Shown here piece after piece: positions 11,001 to 26,000 of a DNA stretch of 64,000 nt. Under the pieces are notes generated by a model, which was not told the origin of the DNA, ran no database searches, and saw only the letters and a list, made by a program, of their open reading frames with translations. Within the stretch, counting starts at the first letter, position 1; each line of letters begins with the position of its first letter. The DNA comes from Chrysopilus asiliformis (Eukaryota > Arthropoda > Insecta > Diptera > Rhagionidae). Made by a program: the position numbers and the translations under genes. The stretch spans positions 76,213,942 to 76,277,941 of the forward strand of contig OZ035962.1 in assembly GCA_964034945.1 (NCBI GenBank), written 5' to 3'.

Positions 11001-14000
11001 GAATTATATCTTAAATAACTTTTGTTCTTGCACTTTTTTGATAAGATGCACCGTTTTTGAGGTATTCGCAAAAAACGTTTTCGTTCGTATGGGGGGTACC
11101 CCCCCTAATGGTCCATTTTTGCCCGTTAACGAACTTAGCCTCGCATTATACGAGAAACGGATCCACGCAAAATTTCAAGTCTTTAGCTCAATCCGTGCGC
11201 CCGCAATCCGCGCCACAGACAGACGGACAGACAGACAGACGGACGGACATGCAAAAATCAATTATTTTTATCATTCTAAACACACTGGTGTAATTCATTT
11301 TTATGTGTGATGACGGGATCTTGGCGTTACAAACGGTAGGGCAAAGTTAGTATACCCTTTGGTTTCACCATACGGGTATAAAAAACGAAATTGCGATTTT
11401 TAAAAAGCCGCCATTTTGGTTACTTCCGCTTAATGGATTTCCACCAAAAGTTGATAAGATTACCTCATTCCAGGACCAAACATGTCTGTAAAATTTCATG
11501 GCTCTAGCCCTATTAGTTTTTGAGAAATCTTGTACACAGACTAACAGACTAGCAGACTAGCAGACTAACAGACTAACAGACTAGCAGACTGACTGACAGA
11601 CAGAAAGACATTTTTGTAATAATGCTCCAATCGACTCAGAAGTGCTCGGGAAATGTTTTTTTAGACAAAATTAAGAGGTCGAAATTTTTCATGAATACAC
11701 TACTTTATTACACTACGTATAAGAAAGTAAAAGTTGAAGCAAATCGCTAATTGTTATTTTATACAAATTTTTTTTTATGCGAAAGATATTTGACGTTGCT
11801 AATTTCGGATCTGATTTGGGTTGATTCGCTCTAGTTCTGCAGATACGAAAAAAGATTGGTAGTGATGAATAAAAAAAAAGTATGAAAAAAAATCCTCCGA
11901 ACAATAAAAGGTCAAAAATACCGTTCTATGGACAGCCCTTTATTAAATTTTAATCATATTTTAACTTATACTATGTTCACACTGACGAAAAATTACGTAA
12001 TTTTGAAGATTTTCGTAATTTTGAACGAAATCTTCCTCGAAATCACGACATTTCCAGTACATTAAGCTAGAACCTGAATCGTACGTCGATGCGTCCGTCA
12101 TGCGTGCGTCCGTCTGACAGTTCGATGCGGTGACAGTTGGGTACGGCAAGGAATCTGGAGTTAATTCATTGTTTTGCACTTCTTCTATTAGTTTATCGTC
12201 GAAACAATTACTTTCAATTTGTTCCATACTTAAATTGCTTAAATCGTAAACAAACTTTTTTGCGAAATGACATTTCCGTGCGTTGCCGCATGTAAAAGTA
12301 GAAATTCGACCTACTCTATGCGGCTGCCGCGTCGAAAAACGTATTATTAGGGGAGTACTCATAGCAGCCCGTTGATTTTACTTTGACCGCATCGAACTGT
12401 CAGACGAACGCACGCATGACGGACGCATCGACGTATGATTCTGGTTCTATCTTTAACCTGTTTTCAAAATCACTAAAAGTATGCAATTTCCACAAAATTA
12501 GGAACGAAATCAAGCAAAAACAATGAATACAACCCTGCATCACTTATTCAGCTCTCTTAAGCACATCAGTTTTGAGAAGTTCTGACATTTGTGCTGCATT
12601 GGAAAAACGGAAATATAAGAAAAAGAAGCCGTGCTCCGCACGCGAAGAGGATATATTAGTAAACAACCTACGCGGGGCAAAAAAAATGGACCTGTTTTTG
12701 ATCCGATTAGATATGAAATGGAAAATAATTGTTTATTTTAATTACAGATAATTCCCATTTTCGTCTAAAGTGTCTAATTCTGTTTGCGCATATTTCTTCG
12801 ATGTTTTGAATTGTATTATTCATAATATTACTAAAATTCATAGCAATCTTGCACTAAAATTCATAGCAATCCTGTAGTTGAAATGTCAAACAAAATTCCC
12901 TTAATCTCTGTGTGAACACTTTGGTTTAAGATTTAAATCATTTCGCAAAATTACGTGATTTTGTGTCAGTGTGAACATACATAGTATTAGGAAAAATTAA
13001 GAGATAGACATTTTACAACGCGATTTTCGATACAACGAGGCATTTTCCCAAAAATTTGACTATCGCTATTGAGCAGGCGGTTTACAAATTACGGTAATTT
13101 TTTTATTACGCTACATTTTTAGAAAATTAGTTTTCGTGCCACACTAAGGACACTTGTAATTAGATTTAAATTAGAAATCTCACAATTTCCAAATTGAGTT
13201 TAATTAACAGAAATCGATCATAGTCCAGTAAGGTAAAAAAAAGTCTATTCTTGTACAGTCATTTAATATCGCACTTAAATTATCATCAACCACATATGTC
13301 TATACATATTTATCAAAATTAAATTGTTTTGTTTATAAATTACCTTTTGACATCATCAGTATGTCCCAAATAGTGCCTTTGACATTGTTCGTCGGCATTG
13401 TAAAGGACAACGGCGGCAGCCACGAAATAAACCATTTCACCGGTTGGCAATTGGTACAGATTCGATCGACAATCTTTGCCACGGTATCCATAGACCTAAA
13501 AAAAATCAGATGAGATTACTAGAAAAATACAAATTTTTTATTAGCAAAAAGTTTTTACCCAGTCGAGTTTCAATTTCTTATTGGGTGCTGGCTGGACCTT
13601 GGAAATATCGTAGCCATCGCGGGCATCGGAAGGTGCGTACAAGACGATCGGACGCCCCCGCATAAACATCTTCAGCGAACCTTCATCGTCGTTGTAGGTA
13701 GCCGTATGTGTGCTAATTATGGACAAATAAAAAAAATCATTAGAAAAAAAAATGATAAAATTAGTCATATTGAAGATGAGTTTTAGTGGAAGCGAACCAA
13801 ATTTGATTAAGTGTGCTTGCTGCTGTCTATATGGTCAAAAATCGTGCGATGGATCGTTTTTATGGTATATGAAGGCACGGTGTTGAGTTTTAAATCGATA
13901 TTATGACAATTTCTGACACACCTGGTGTGTGCCCTGGTTAAATCCGAGATTAAAATCAAGTTTAGATGGATTGTAATTCAGTGAGTGACAGAACATTATG

Positions 14001-17000
14001 AGGAGTGAGAAGCGTTAGAATTAATGCAGGTAATTAGATTGACCTTGGTGACAATACTTTGTAATTATGAATGGAATTTTTACAACGATTTTTATCTATT
14101 TCTTCCACATTTCGTTGTATTTTGAAACACAATATTTTTCATACTAGAAAATGTGATGGATTACGCAACGTATAGCAAAACATAATAACAGCCCAAGCGG
14201 ACGTATTAATTAAATCTCTCAGGCGAATTAGTTGCGAGATTGACACACAATTCACGATGTAAACAAGCAATTAAGGGAAATGGCCAGGAAAATCGCTACT
14301 GCATGGAGGAGGAAAGTATTTGACTTATGACAAAGAATTACTTGCACAAAGGGACTATTATGATTTCATTTCATGCTTTTCCATCATTAAATTGATTTTA
14401 TTTCATTCATTTACGGTAGGCTATCAGATATTTCAAAAGGCAATTTACGTAAATTGATAACAATAAATTCATTTATTTAAGTATTTCTGTTGGTGGTGAA
14501 AGAGATTAGAAATCATTACTTTACGGTAGCAATTAATTTATAAATGAAAGGATAACAATCGATTTATTTATGATATTAAACAAGTTGCCGATGGAAATTC
14601 CCAGTTAGAAAATCCCTAGACGTAATCACCTAGTATTTTTTTTGCTTATTTGTAGATCGTTTTGGATATGTGAGTATGAAAAAAAAGCAATTAATGAAAT
14701 AAAATTCTTGAATGTAAAAATTGGATATCGATTTTTTTTATTTCTTCGTAGTTAAAATCTTATTAGATAGTCATCTAAAGTGGTATTTATAGCAGCAATT
14801 AAGTCCCAATTAAGTAAAAATATCGGTTGTAAATCACATATACATCGTAAGGGAAATTATATACACCACACTTTTATTTTTTTCAATGTCAAGGCAAGGT
14901 AGATAAACGAACCGAGAAATTTCGTTTCTTTGGTTTCGGGATTAGGGAAAACAATATCCCCTAGTAAAATTATCTGGAAACATCTAGACTCTCGTTTCCA
15001 AGATCAGTTCTGAATCCTACATAAAAAACATTTTCCCCCAAACCGTTCCACCAAGATTGTATACTCCAGTCTCATATTTATGGGGAAAAACGGCATAGTG
15101 GTCAAATATGGTAGTCATTCCTATCAAAAAATTGTAACAGTTCCCAAATTTTTTAGGACACATTCCAACAAAAAAAATCGAACTCTTTTTTTTGTGTAAT
15201 AATTTCCAAAATTATGGGAGGGATTTCTGTATATGTTAGACATGTTACGACAAAAAATTGGGGAACACTCCCTTTTGTAAGGGTCTCAATCATAAAATGA
15301 AAGGAACGACTTCTAAAAACGTTGATGATTGGACTCTCTCCTATATGCGCGACATTTTAATTTTAAATAGGATTCGTTCCTATAATTATAGCACCAAGTC
15401 CTATCCGACTTTTTTTGGAATCTGTCCAATTTAAATGGGACAGAGAAAAATTTGAATTATCAAATGTATGAGAGAGGGAAGTTCGAGGTGCTTGAAATAT
15501 TCGAGATATCAAACAGCTCGAATTATAAAATGCCCGGTAATTATAAAATTTCTCCGACATAAGTGTTATGTGGCTCCTAGACGTACAATATTAATGTGCA
15601 ATATATCGACCGTCTAGGGGTCATATTGAACGGTTGAGCAATATATTGAAGGAATCAAAATCGGTTTGATTTTTATTGCACAATAAGGTTTTATTGTATA
15701 GTCTGAGGGCGATATTGCACAATATTGGCTCAGCATCGTATGAAATATCGCTGAGAATACACCTAACCATGGCTTATTTTTAAGTCATTCAACAAATGTT
15801 CATGGGTGTACTGACTTCTTTTTTTTTAACTACTCCTTCATCCATCTGCGCTTTTTTTAAAACTCTTTTTTTTTTGAAGTTCACAGCCAGTGCAATGGCT
15901 ACACAACTAGCTTCAATGTCATGTCCCTAAATCAAACGAAAAATGATTTATTGTGCAACAATATTGCGTCGTCTAGGGGCATGTCAATAATATTGTACAA
16001 TAATATTGTACGTCTAGGGGCCCCTTTAGAGTATGGTGGTAGGCAGGACCAAACCATATAAACCACGAGTTCGGAAACCACATGCGAATTATAATCGAAG
16101 AAAATAAATTGTCTTAAATTACTTATATTCGCTGAATTCTGTTCCTACGGGAATGAGTCCACCAACACTTAGGATTCGTTCCAATTTTTTGTAGGACTGA
16201 GTCCTACATAATATTGGAGTCACTTCTAAAAACAATGGCAACGATTCTATTCCATAATATAGCCTAGTTAATATAGCCTAGTTAATATAGCCTAGTTTCC
16301 CCCTTCAGTATAGGAATGTCCACAAAATGGTGTAATGAGTCCTATAATCGCTTTCCGATATTTGATTGGAACGATTCCTATGCGGATTTTTTTCCATAAA
16401 AATTCCTAACTTCTTCCCATTTAACAAGTTTTTGGTATTTCCTCTCTACGTGGTAAATTTTTTTTCATAACACATGCATCGAAAATATGCCTGTCGATGC
16501 CTCCGTAGCATCGAAAATATGCCTTTCGATGCCTCCGTAGTATTTTGCGTGTGATTTAGTTGAGCATTACCGATTTCCATTTTTTGTTATGTTGATTTTT
16601 TATTTCAAAGGAAAGAAATTTAAAAATTAAAATCTGTTTTGACCAACATTTCTTAGTAATAAAACGAATTTATAGAATAAAGTTGTTTTGTTTCTTTTAA
16701 AACTTTACTTCTGTTGAAGTCAGGGGGCTTCGCCCCCCGAACCCCCTGACCGGGGCTCCGCCCCTGGACCCCGTATATGGGGCTTCTCCCCCCAAACCCC
16801 CGTTTGCATTACTCTGCAATACGAAAATCGCGTTTAAATGGCATCTCAAGTCATATTTTCAATGAATTTGTTATGAAAAATTGTATACGCAACTCGGAGC
16901 GAGTCCACGATTTCACTCGTGTGATATCTGCCCTCGCTTCGCTCGTGCAGCTAACTTCACACTCTTGAAATCGTTGACTTTCGCCCCTTGTTGCGTAATA

Positions 17001-20000
17001 TACTATTGTATTGTTCAAAGAGAGAAAAGTTGTTTAATAAAAACCAAAAATAATAATTTCAAAGGGGTTACAACGAAAACAAAAATTGTTTTATAAAGAG
17101 TTTTTGAATCTACATAGTTACATGAAATATATCAAAAACGGTAACAAAACATAATATTTATTGATTTTGTATTTGACTATTCTGAGCTTCATTTTTGGTT
17201 ACAGATCGGCGTTCAAATACCGATGATTAAACTCAGAAATATTAGCAAACAACTCACAAAAAACAATCGAAATTAAATTACCCGAGACCAAAGTTGACCA
17301 ACAGGTAGTCAACAAAAATCTAAAAAAAGAGAGAAAAAAAGCTTTCGCAAAGCCACACATAAATTGAAACTTCATACTCGCAAACTAATTTTAAAATTCA
17401 TACTCGCAAGTTAAAAGTTATTCATGGATCACAAATAAATGGCTAAAAAAGTTGCAAAGAATTGATACAGTCGACGACTTGAGCCGTCATTGTTGGATCA
17501 TTGATTGTTCATCACGTGGTAAAACTATTCTTGGTATATTGAAAATTAATGGAAAATTGACCTCCAATAAGAAACCTGATCAGCTGGAATGACTCACATT
17601 GGAATGGCGTAGAAAAGTAACCACAATAATAATATTACATTATAAAACAAAATATCAGCCAACCATGGCCATTACAATTTTTCCCTTATTTTATTTAACC
17701 AGTTCGCTGCCACCGAGCGAGAAAAAATCTCTAGCCACAGTGTAACATAACACCAATTGAAATAGACTTTACCTGTACATATTTAGAACATCCTACACTC
17801 AGAAAAATGGAGTAAAAGTCGTTAACTTGCGTTCTTCAGAAAATTTTAGCCTATGCTAGAAGCGCGTTAACATGCATTAGGAAAAGTAAAAATGTGTCAA
17901 ATTATGGCGGGAGAAATTCAAAAATTAAACCCACAGCAAGTAAAGTAGGGCGTAAGGAGCTGCACAGGATGACCTGAGATAGGTGTTTCGAGGATGTAAT
18001 GTCATGTAATGAATAGCTCCGTTTGCCTGCTACAGGTCAGAATTGACTTGCCAAAAAGTTGACTTGGATCAGGTTTGTTATTTTTCTGAGTGAACAAATA
18101 AAATAAATATTTTTATAAACCGTTAGACATATGTCGCGCTGGGATATATATAAAAAATCTTTGTTGTTTGTTTTGTTTTGAGTTTATTGCCTTTTATCAG
18201 TCGTGAAAGTTCATAATAAACAATTTCTGTAATAGAGAGCAGGAGGAGTTGACACAACTCTATCTGACGAGGGCTTCGTCACTCCCCTGAGCCCGAAACA
18301 TGAACCTTCACGGTGATAACACAGTGCCACAGTTGTACTGGACCTAATTCAGGTTTAACAGAAAAAACTTTCACGACTGATAAAAGGCAATAAACTCAAA
18401 ACAAAACAAATGTCCATTCATTGGAATCACAGTCGAAAACCATTCGCATTTGCAATAGTAAATGCACAACAATCTTTGTTGTTGTCAATATATATGTGAC
18501 ACATTAAATTAGAAGGAAATGAGAAGAAATGGGAAAACAAAAACCAAATAAATATATTTAGTTTGCTTGCAAACTATATTTATTTTTAATTCACTTGGCA
18601 TACCTAAGGCTCCCATCTATCCTGTATTTTACAGGTTTATCCTGTATTTTTGAGTGCAATCCTGTATTTTTTTTCTATCCTGTATTTTTCCTGTATTTTA
18701 TTTTCGATCCTGTTTTTTTTCAAAAACCTGTATTTATCCTGTATTTGCCTGTATAACCGAGATTTAATGAGGAAAATATAGTATATCGTTCCTGTTTTGC
18801 TCAGACTAGCACAAATGTTATGAACACTTATGCGGCAGTCACACGACGCTGTTTTACCAGCGCTAGTGGCTGTTTGGCTGTTAGCAGCCGTTTCAGCAGC
18901 ACCGTGTAAACCCTAGTGTGTTGCTACTACCAGCAGCAGCGTGTGATTTTAGTAGTGCTAGTGAAGTAGAGACCGTTCTACTTTGCCAGCGCTACTAGGG
19001 ATCACGTGACCCTGTTGTATGGTTACTGAGCTGTCAAAAGTCTGATAAGTGGAAAAGTTTGTTTATTTTAAGTTGTTATTTTACGTTTATTTATTTAAAT
19101 TTGTGTGTTACGTTTATTATTTAAAAAATCGCCCAAATTCAAATGTCAAACGACGGTTTTGCTGTTTGCCAGCACTACTAAGTTATAAATCGTGTGAACC
19201 CTTTCAGTACGCTGCCTGCTGTTGCTATTTGCCAGCGCTACTAACCCAATATCTAGCAGCGCTGGCAAAACAGCGTCGTGTGACTGCCGCATTAGGCACT
19301 CTACTCGTAGCGACTAGAGAATAAATAGCCTCTCGCAAGAAACAGTTCGTTTTGTGTGTCCGAATATAAATTTTATATTCAATTTATAAACTGAAACATT
19401 GAAATATTAAAAGCGATTCTCACGATCAAAACCAATATGAAACTATCTTGCTTGGAATTCTATGAATTCCTGACGTCGCAGCCTGAAATGCTTCGGAAAA
19501 TAGCTTCTAAAGACAAATACAACACGTGAGTTGATAATAAAACTCACGAAATTGACAATGACGACAAAAGCAATGATTTTACACTTAATCAATGATACAA
19601 TAATAATTACATTCACAAGTGTATTGCATTTTGTATGTAAATTTTTTTCAAATAAATGACTTGGAACTGTATCCTGTATTTATCCTGTATTTTGAAAAAT
19701 TTATACTGTAAAATCCTGTAAAATCCTTAATTTTCGCAGGTTTATCCTGTATTTTAGCCAAAATGAGATGGGAGCCTTATGCTACATTTACACGAATGAC
19801 AAATTTGTCATTTTTTTCTTGTCATTATGTTAATTCCCGTGTAAATGGCATAATTTTTGTAATTTTTTATGTCAGAAAATGTCAATCTCTCATAAAAGAA
19901 TGAACTTGTCCATGAGTTGAATACTAAAGTTGTCATAACTAATATTGCGTTTGCACGAATGACAATCTGGCATAAAAGAATGGACAAGTTCATTCTTTTA

Positions 20001-23000
20001 TGAGAGATTGACATTTTCTGACAGAAAAAATTACAAAAATTATGCCATTTACACGGGAATTAACATAATGACAAGAAAAAAATGACAAATTTGTCATTCG
20101 TGTAAATGTAGCATTAGGCATACCTGAACTGATATGTTCAGTTGCTACATAATAATACTAAATCAGAGACGGGCCACTTCTACACTAAATGATCTAATAT
20201 TATCTCAGACCAAGCAGTACCTGCATATATTTGACCGTTTTAGAAATTAAAGAAACACAACTGCAACATGTCTTCTTAAATTAATCAAAACCCTCTGTCA
20301 CATATATGTGACGCTGGACTCTCAATAGAAACCGATGTATCACACATATGTCACGGCCGGCAGTGAACGGGTTAAAGAATTTATTGTAAAAATAATTATT
20401 AATTCAATCGTAGGTTGAGATAATTTGTTTTGTAATTAAAGCAATATTTTTGTACTTTTAAGGTGATATTATAATTGGTTATATTAGCGTACAAATATTT
20501 TGGGTACATGGCACGTATTTGCCACTAGAAGTGTATCTAATATAGTCACGCATACATCACATACACCAAAAATGCTAGTAGGAAATTTAAGTTCGGCTGG
20601 TTAGTGTAACTAAAAATTTGGAAAAGCCGTAAAAAATTTTGTGAGAGCCTAAGAACCAATTTTTTTTTTGAAATATTGTGTTGGCAAACGAAAATTCAAG
20701 AATCTTTTTTTTGACGACCGAGAATTTGAAAATTTTTTGGGGTCGCAAAAAAACTAGAGGTATTTATTAATTTTTTTTAAATGTTCTTAAAGGTTATTCA
20801 TACTATGTTTGGTCCCGTCGTTGTCGGGTTAAAGTTTTTTTTTGTATAATTCTTAGAAATGCCACAAAAATCTAATTATCACTTCCTCGGAAAACTTTGA
20901 GAAAAAATTGGAGTTCCAAAATTTTGACGTGATCAGCGACCTCACAAACTCTGTAGGGAGACTTTTATAGAAGGTTTAAGAATTTATGCTGAAATTGTTG
21001 TTTTGAAAAAAACGAACCCCCTATGCTTCCTTTATTTACCCACTTAGGGTGGAATTTCGCGGTGCCTACGTCATACAGAGAAGATACTGTGAAAATTTCA
21101 GATTTCTTACTCCAGGGGGTTGGGATGGCCGTTCATGAGTTAGTCAGCCAGGTTAATCTTTGTGTTTAAAGTTTTATAAAAATCGGTTGGGCAGTTTTCG
21201 TATGATGCCGGGCAAACAAAAAAAAATACATTAATGGATATCAGAGTTCGTAAGACAGTCCAAATTTTAAAAAAATTATCTCCCTTACAGGGGTATTATA
21301 TATTATGGGTAAAGATATAGCTTATATTTAGAAAAATTTACAAAACATTGCAGTTTAAAAAAAGGATGATATTTCGAGAAGTAGTTTGAGATATGGAGTT
21401 CGAGTAAAAAATGCAACTGTGACAAATTTTGTTATTTTTAACTACGTCGGGTTTCGTTTCTTGTTACACCAACTGGTAATCTTATTAGCCGTAGTGTGCC
21501 AAATTGTTTTGGTGGGGAAATTTTCTTAAAAGAGTTTAGTAGGAGAAATGCCAGTGAACAGAAAACAACAAATTATAATTGCCAAAATATTGATTTTAAA
21601 ACGCCTGGAGGAGGATGAATCAACCCTCTTTAATATCTTAGATGTACAATCCATAGGTATTTCATTTCCCATAAAATATTGATAAGAAGCAGTATATCAT
21701 GAGGAGCCATAGATAAATTACTTATTTTACTTGGCGATCGATATTTGAATAGCTATCAATAATCAAATAAATAAATTTGATAAAGTTATCAATAGTCTCC
21801 TATATAGTCAATTAGTTGTTTAACTTCATGCGTTCCGAGCACAAGCGTACTTTAAAATATCTCGAGAATTTTGGGAATAACAACTGTCGCAAATCTTAAT
21901 ACCTTCTAAATGTTAGATAAGAAATTGCTTTGTGATTTTTTATATATACAAAATATTTTAAACATTTTTTGTATACAATTGAGGAGGTCTGCTTGAGATA
22001 ATTCACAAAAAAAACTTAATGCATTTAAAAAGTTAATCTTATATGAAGCTAAAAAGAGATTTTCATAAAAAAAAAATATATACAATAATACAGTTGAGGT
22101 ATATATCCTCCATTTTTATGCAATTACAATTATTTAAATTAATGTTTTTATGAATGTTTAACAAGTTGAGCGCCACGTGCCCACCGGTGGTCATTCTTTG
22201 AATTACACAGTAGATCGCGTGCTTACAAGCGGGTGACATTCTGGGATCAACATTTTTTAAATTTATTGTTATTGATTTAGCTAAATATATGTAAAAGGTT
22301 TCCACTGGTGGTCACGATGTCTCGAAATGGAACAAGTAGTGTGTCCACGAGTGGTCACGTTGTCCCACCATCCACATCCAATAATGCCCACCGGTGGTCA
22401 CTTGGTCCTCTGTTGGAAAATTAAAATGCTCACCGCTGGGTGCGTGGCGCTCAACGTGTTAAGGTCTACATGGAATGGTTATTCATTCCCTAGCTAACGC
22501 ACTTTAACCCTCTTACTGTCCTTAAGAAAAATAACGTATGATGTCTTCGTGGGTCAAGAATGACCCTCTACATATTTTCATATAAAAATAGGTTTTCTCT
22601 TAAATAAATTGATTTTTTATTACACTTTGAGTGGAACTACAAAAAGTTTTTGCGCTATAGAGAAATAAAAATTAATTAGAATGTTTCAGGCAGTAATAAG
22701 CTGTTGTACGGTGTTCTGGGCAAACATTTTGTTTATAAACCGAGCAACACGTGAAAGTTTTTTTCTCTTTTTTTGATGGATACAAATCACAGCGCTTTCG
22801 CTCACTGGCTGTTCTTTTTCCGGATTTGGAAATCGTTGCTGGAATTTCCTAAATAAATTTGAAAATTCAAACAAAAATTTGAAGAACTATCGGCAGCAAT
22901 CCATGCTTTTTTACACTAGGGTCATTTATAACCCATGAAGACTACACCCGTCACAATTATCAGTGCTCTACAATGGATTAAAATATGAACAAATAGATTA

Positions 23001-26000
23001 TTGTTTTCGGCATTCAAAAGAAATTAGTTCATTGGGCCTACACCATACAAACATTTTTCATGTAGTTGAGAAGACACTTTTAATTAAAATCGAATTTGGG
23101 TCAGAAATGACCCGAGGACAGTATGAGGGTTAAATCAAGTCAATTGATCAATTCGTTTTTTCTCTCTTTCCCGCCGATTGGCAACTAGGTTGGCGAGACG
23201 TCACGGTGCTATGGTGCCATGTTGCAATTATGCATTTTTTAAACATTTTTTTACATCTTCAAATAACCAGTTAAATATTATAAAAGTTTTAGAAACCTGA
23301 ACTGCATTATTGTCAATAAAAAAATTCACTAAAATCTCCTTGTTTTAGCCTCCCAAATAGGGTTACCATCTCGTCGAATTGAAAAAAGAGTATTTCTTAC
23401 TTTGAAAAAGAGTATTTTTATCAAATCTGAAATAAAACCTCGTTTTTTATAAATAAATGTCAAAAAAATCAATGTGCTTTACGGTCGTGTTCGACTTTGG
23501 TCCTAGTGTAGCATTACAAGATTAAGGTTTGTGAAAGAAGTAAAACATTTTTTCTACAAAAATATTAGTTTATTTTATTTCCATGTAAACATTTTTTTTC
23601 GTAACATTTTTTATGACCGCAGTATTATGATAGTCGTGTCGCTGTTGCATATTTTTCTTTTGATTTGATCAAAAATAAGATTTCGGGTTTATTTTTTAAA
23701 AATTTATAAAATTCTTTGCAACTGAGATCTTTAAAATTATATTTCGTTAGTATTAACCCATTAATAGATTGCACTTCTAACCTATTTCTTTCTTCTATCC
23801 ATTGACTTTCCATTAAAGAAAAAATTCTTTCCACGACAGCGTTATGCGAGAAAATACAGAATAGAAATTGACATATTTTTAAGAGTTCATCTTTGTGTGT
23901 CGAATTTATATCTTTAAGGAAAATTTGCCATTTTTCATGGACTTTGGCTTTTTTAAAGTTATAATATTATTTTCTAAAAACAGTATTAATATTATTTTCT
24001 AAAAACGGTCTAAGTATTACAAATTCGTTAAAGCACTTTTCGTCTGATAATATCACATTTTTGGTTTTTAAGTAACAAATAGTATCCTGCACATTTTCCC
24101 AAGATGGTATTACTCCCAAATTCATCCATTCAAATAATTTGAATTCTGAAATCTTCAAGCATATTTTGAATTTCGCACAGTATATTATAAACTTCTATAA
24201 CAGAATTTTTTTCTTGTTCAATATCTAAAGTTTTATTTTGAAAAACGTATGTTAGTGAATGAATAAACCATAAATAAACTTCGGACAATAGAAATAATTG
24301 TAGGGGCATCAATTGTAGAAAAATACTCTTTTAGAGCAGGAAACCAGCGAAAATTGTACTTGATTTTTTAATGCTATAAATAAGTTCAGTGAACTATTAT
24401 GTTTGAATTTTTAAGTGGTTTTTCTTTATTCAATTTCTGCATCAAAAAAGAGTATTAAGAGTACTTTTTTTTAAAAAGTTAGAGTATAATAGTTCAGGGG
24501 TCGAAAAAGAGTACTAGTACTCTTAAAAGAGTATGGATGGTAACCCTACTCCCAAACCAGGTTTCCTCCTTAAAAGTGCCCATGAGAAAACCAGTTAAAA
24601 ATTTTAACATAAAAACCAATTTATTCCTATAAAATAAACAAAATTAAAAGAAAATTTTGTGCAAAAATTTGTGGTAATAAGTTAAAGTAGCTTAAGTCGA
24701 TTTTCAGGCGAAGCCAAAGTGATCTGTTTGCCAATGCAAATTCAGATCAGTTTGGTTTCGTCTGAAAATCGATTTAAGCTATTTTAACTTATTATCATAG
24801 ATATATCCGATGTACTCGTTTGATTACAGCGGGCGTTAATAGGTTAAAGAACGTTTTTTTTATTTTAAAGTTTCAGCCAGAGCTTAGGGGTAGACCCTTT
24901 AATCCGGAAGCACAGCTCAGGATGGTCGGAAGAACGAAAGGAGATGTCAATTTATGTTAATGGCACATTTAATGTTTTTTCGCCAATTATTCTGCACCGA
25001 TAAATCTGACCTTTGATAACTAAATTTGTCCACGATGGTGTCACTTTCAACAATGGTTGATAAAAAATTGTCTGAAGTAATTCAGAAATGAAAAAAAAAC
25101 TGCATTAATAAATACGTGAACAATATTATTATTGCTCTGTTAAACCACAAAAATTTAGTCATCGCATAATTTTATAACCAGTCATAATGCAGAAATTAAA
25201 TTAGTGGCAAGCAAATAGAATTCTTAAATAAACACAAACATCATCATCATCACGAGTAACCGAATATCGGACTGGAAAATTTAGTTATTTAAAAAAAACA
25301 CCATAGAAAAGACACAATCTTTGAGGTTTCTTCCGTTGGAAAGAGTTCGTGGTTAATAAATTTGCATTTTCCTACAGATATGATAAGCGCTTTAATTAAT
25401 TAAAAATGTAATTCTGCTAAATAAAAATTAATTTGGTGAGAATTTTTGATGCTATTTGATTTTTGTGTGGTGGTGGTGCATGGAAAAATCGGAGAAAATT
25501 TCGAAAAGCAGAAGAAAATACAAAAACTTTTCAAGGACACTTTTTCGCCAATATCTGCAATATCTGAGAAGGGATGGGAAAAATCTTTTAATTAAGATGA
25601 AAGAGGATAAGATCAGGGTCAAGGTTGCAAACTCTCCTATCAAATTTCAATGTCTGTAAATGGCATGTGCGAAAATTTTACACCGCATTCTCATCTGTTG
25701 AATTTTCGCATTGCAACAGTGCTCCCATTAATTTTCATATTTAGCACCATTTTTGAAGTTCTTGTGAAGGTGATTCGATGGAAATAGAAATTGATACAGA
25801 CCTTGACATCTTCTGAAAAAGTTGCGATCCGATCCGAAAATGGAGATTCCGACTGGAATTAAATGTTGGTCGTCGTCGTTTGGCGATGAAGCACCACCGG
25901 TTGCGAATAAGAGGGCAATGAAACTTTTGTTACCAAATTATTCCAGTCAAGTTTAAACAATTGACGATGCACTGAAGAACACTTAACTGGTTTCCGAATG

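Larger units (their letters stand above)
18605..20116. mobile_element. hAT element with 8-bp duplication GGCATACC, twice interrupted
   Basis: The left end TAAGGCTCCCATCT follows GGCATACC (18597-18604). At the right, GATGGGAGCC (19767-19776) plus TTA, interrupted by the element at 19780-20113, is followed by GGCATACC (20117-20124). Removing that insertion restores a matching end and a perfect 8-bp duplication. Subterminal CCTGTATTTT/AAAATACAGG words are repeated about ten times. It also holds the MITE 18831-19291. Confidence 0.7.
17699..20371. mobile_element. piggyBac-like TTAA element, expanded by nested insertions
   Basis: Ends CCAGTTCGCTGCC and (inverted) CCCGTTCACTGCC lie between TTAA at 17695-17698 and 20372-20375. 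TTAA duplications and CC(C)NTT..CTGCC-type ends fit piggyBac. Near the right end are TCACATATATGTGACGCTGG and CACACATATGTCACGG; a related GACATATGTCGCGCTGG is at 18127. No transposase is left. It contains 17796-18092, 18170-18407 and 18605-20116. Confidence 0.5.

Noticed and set aside
11961..12362. 133-residue open frame on the minus strand
   Set aside because: It crosses the TIRs of two nested elements; no domain is recognisable.
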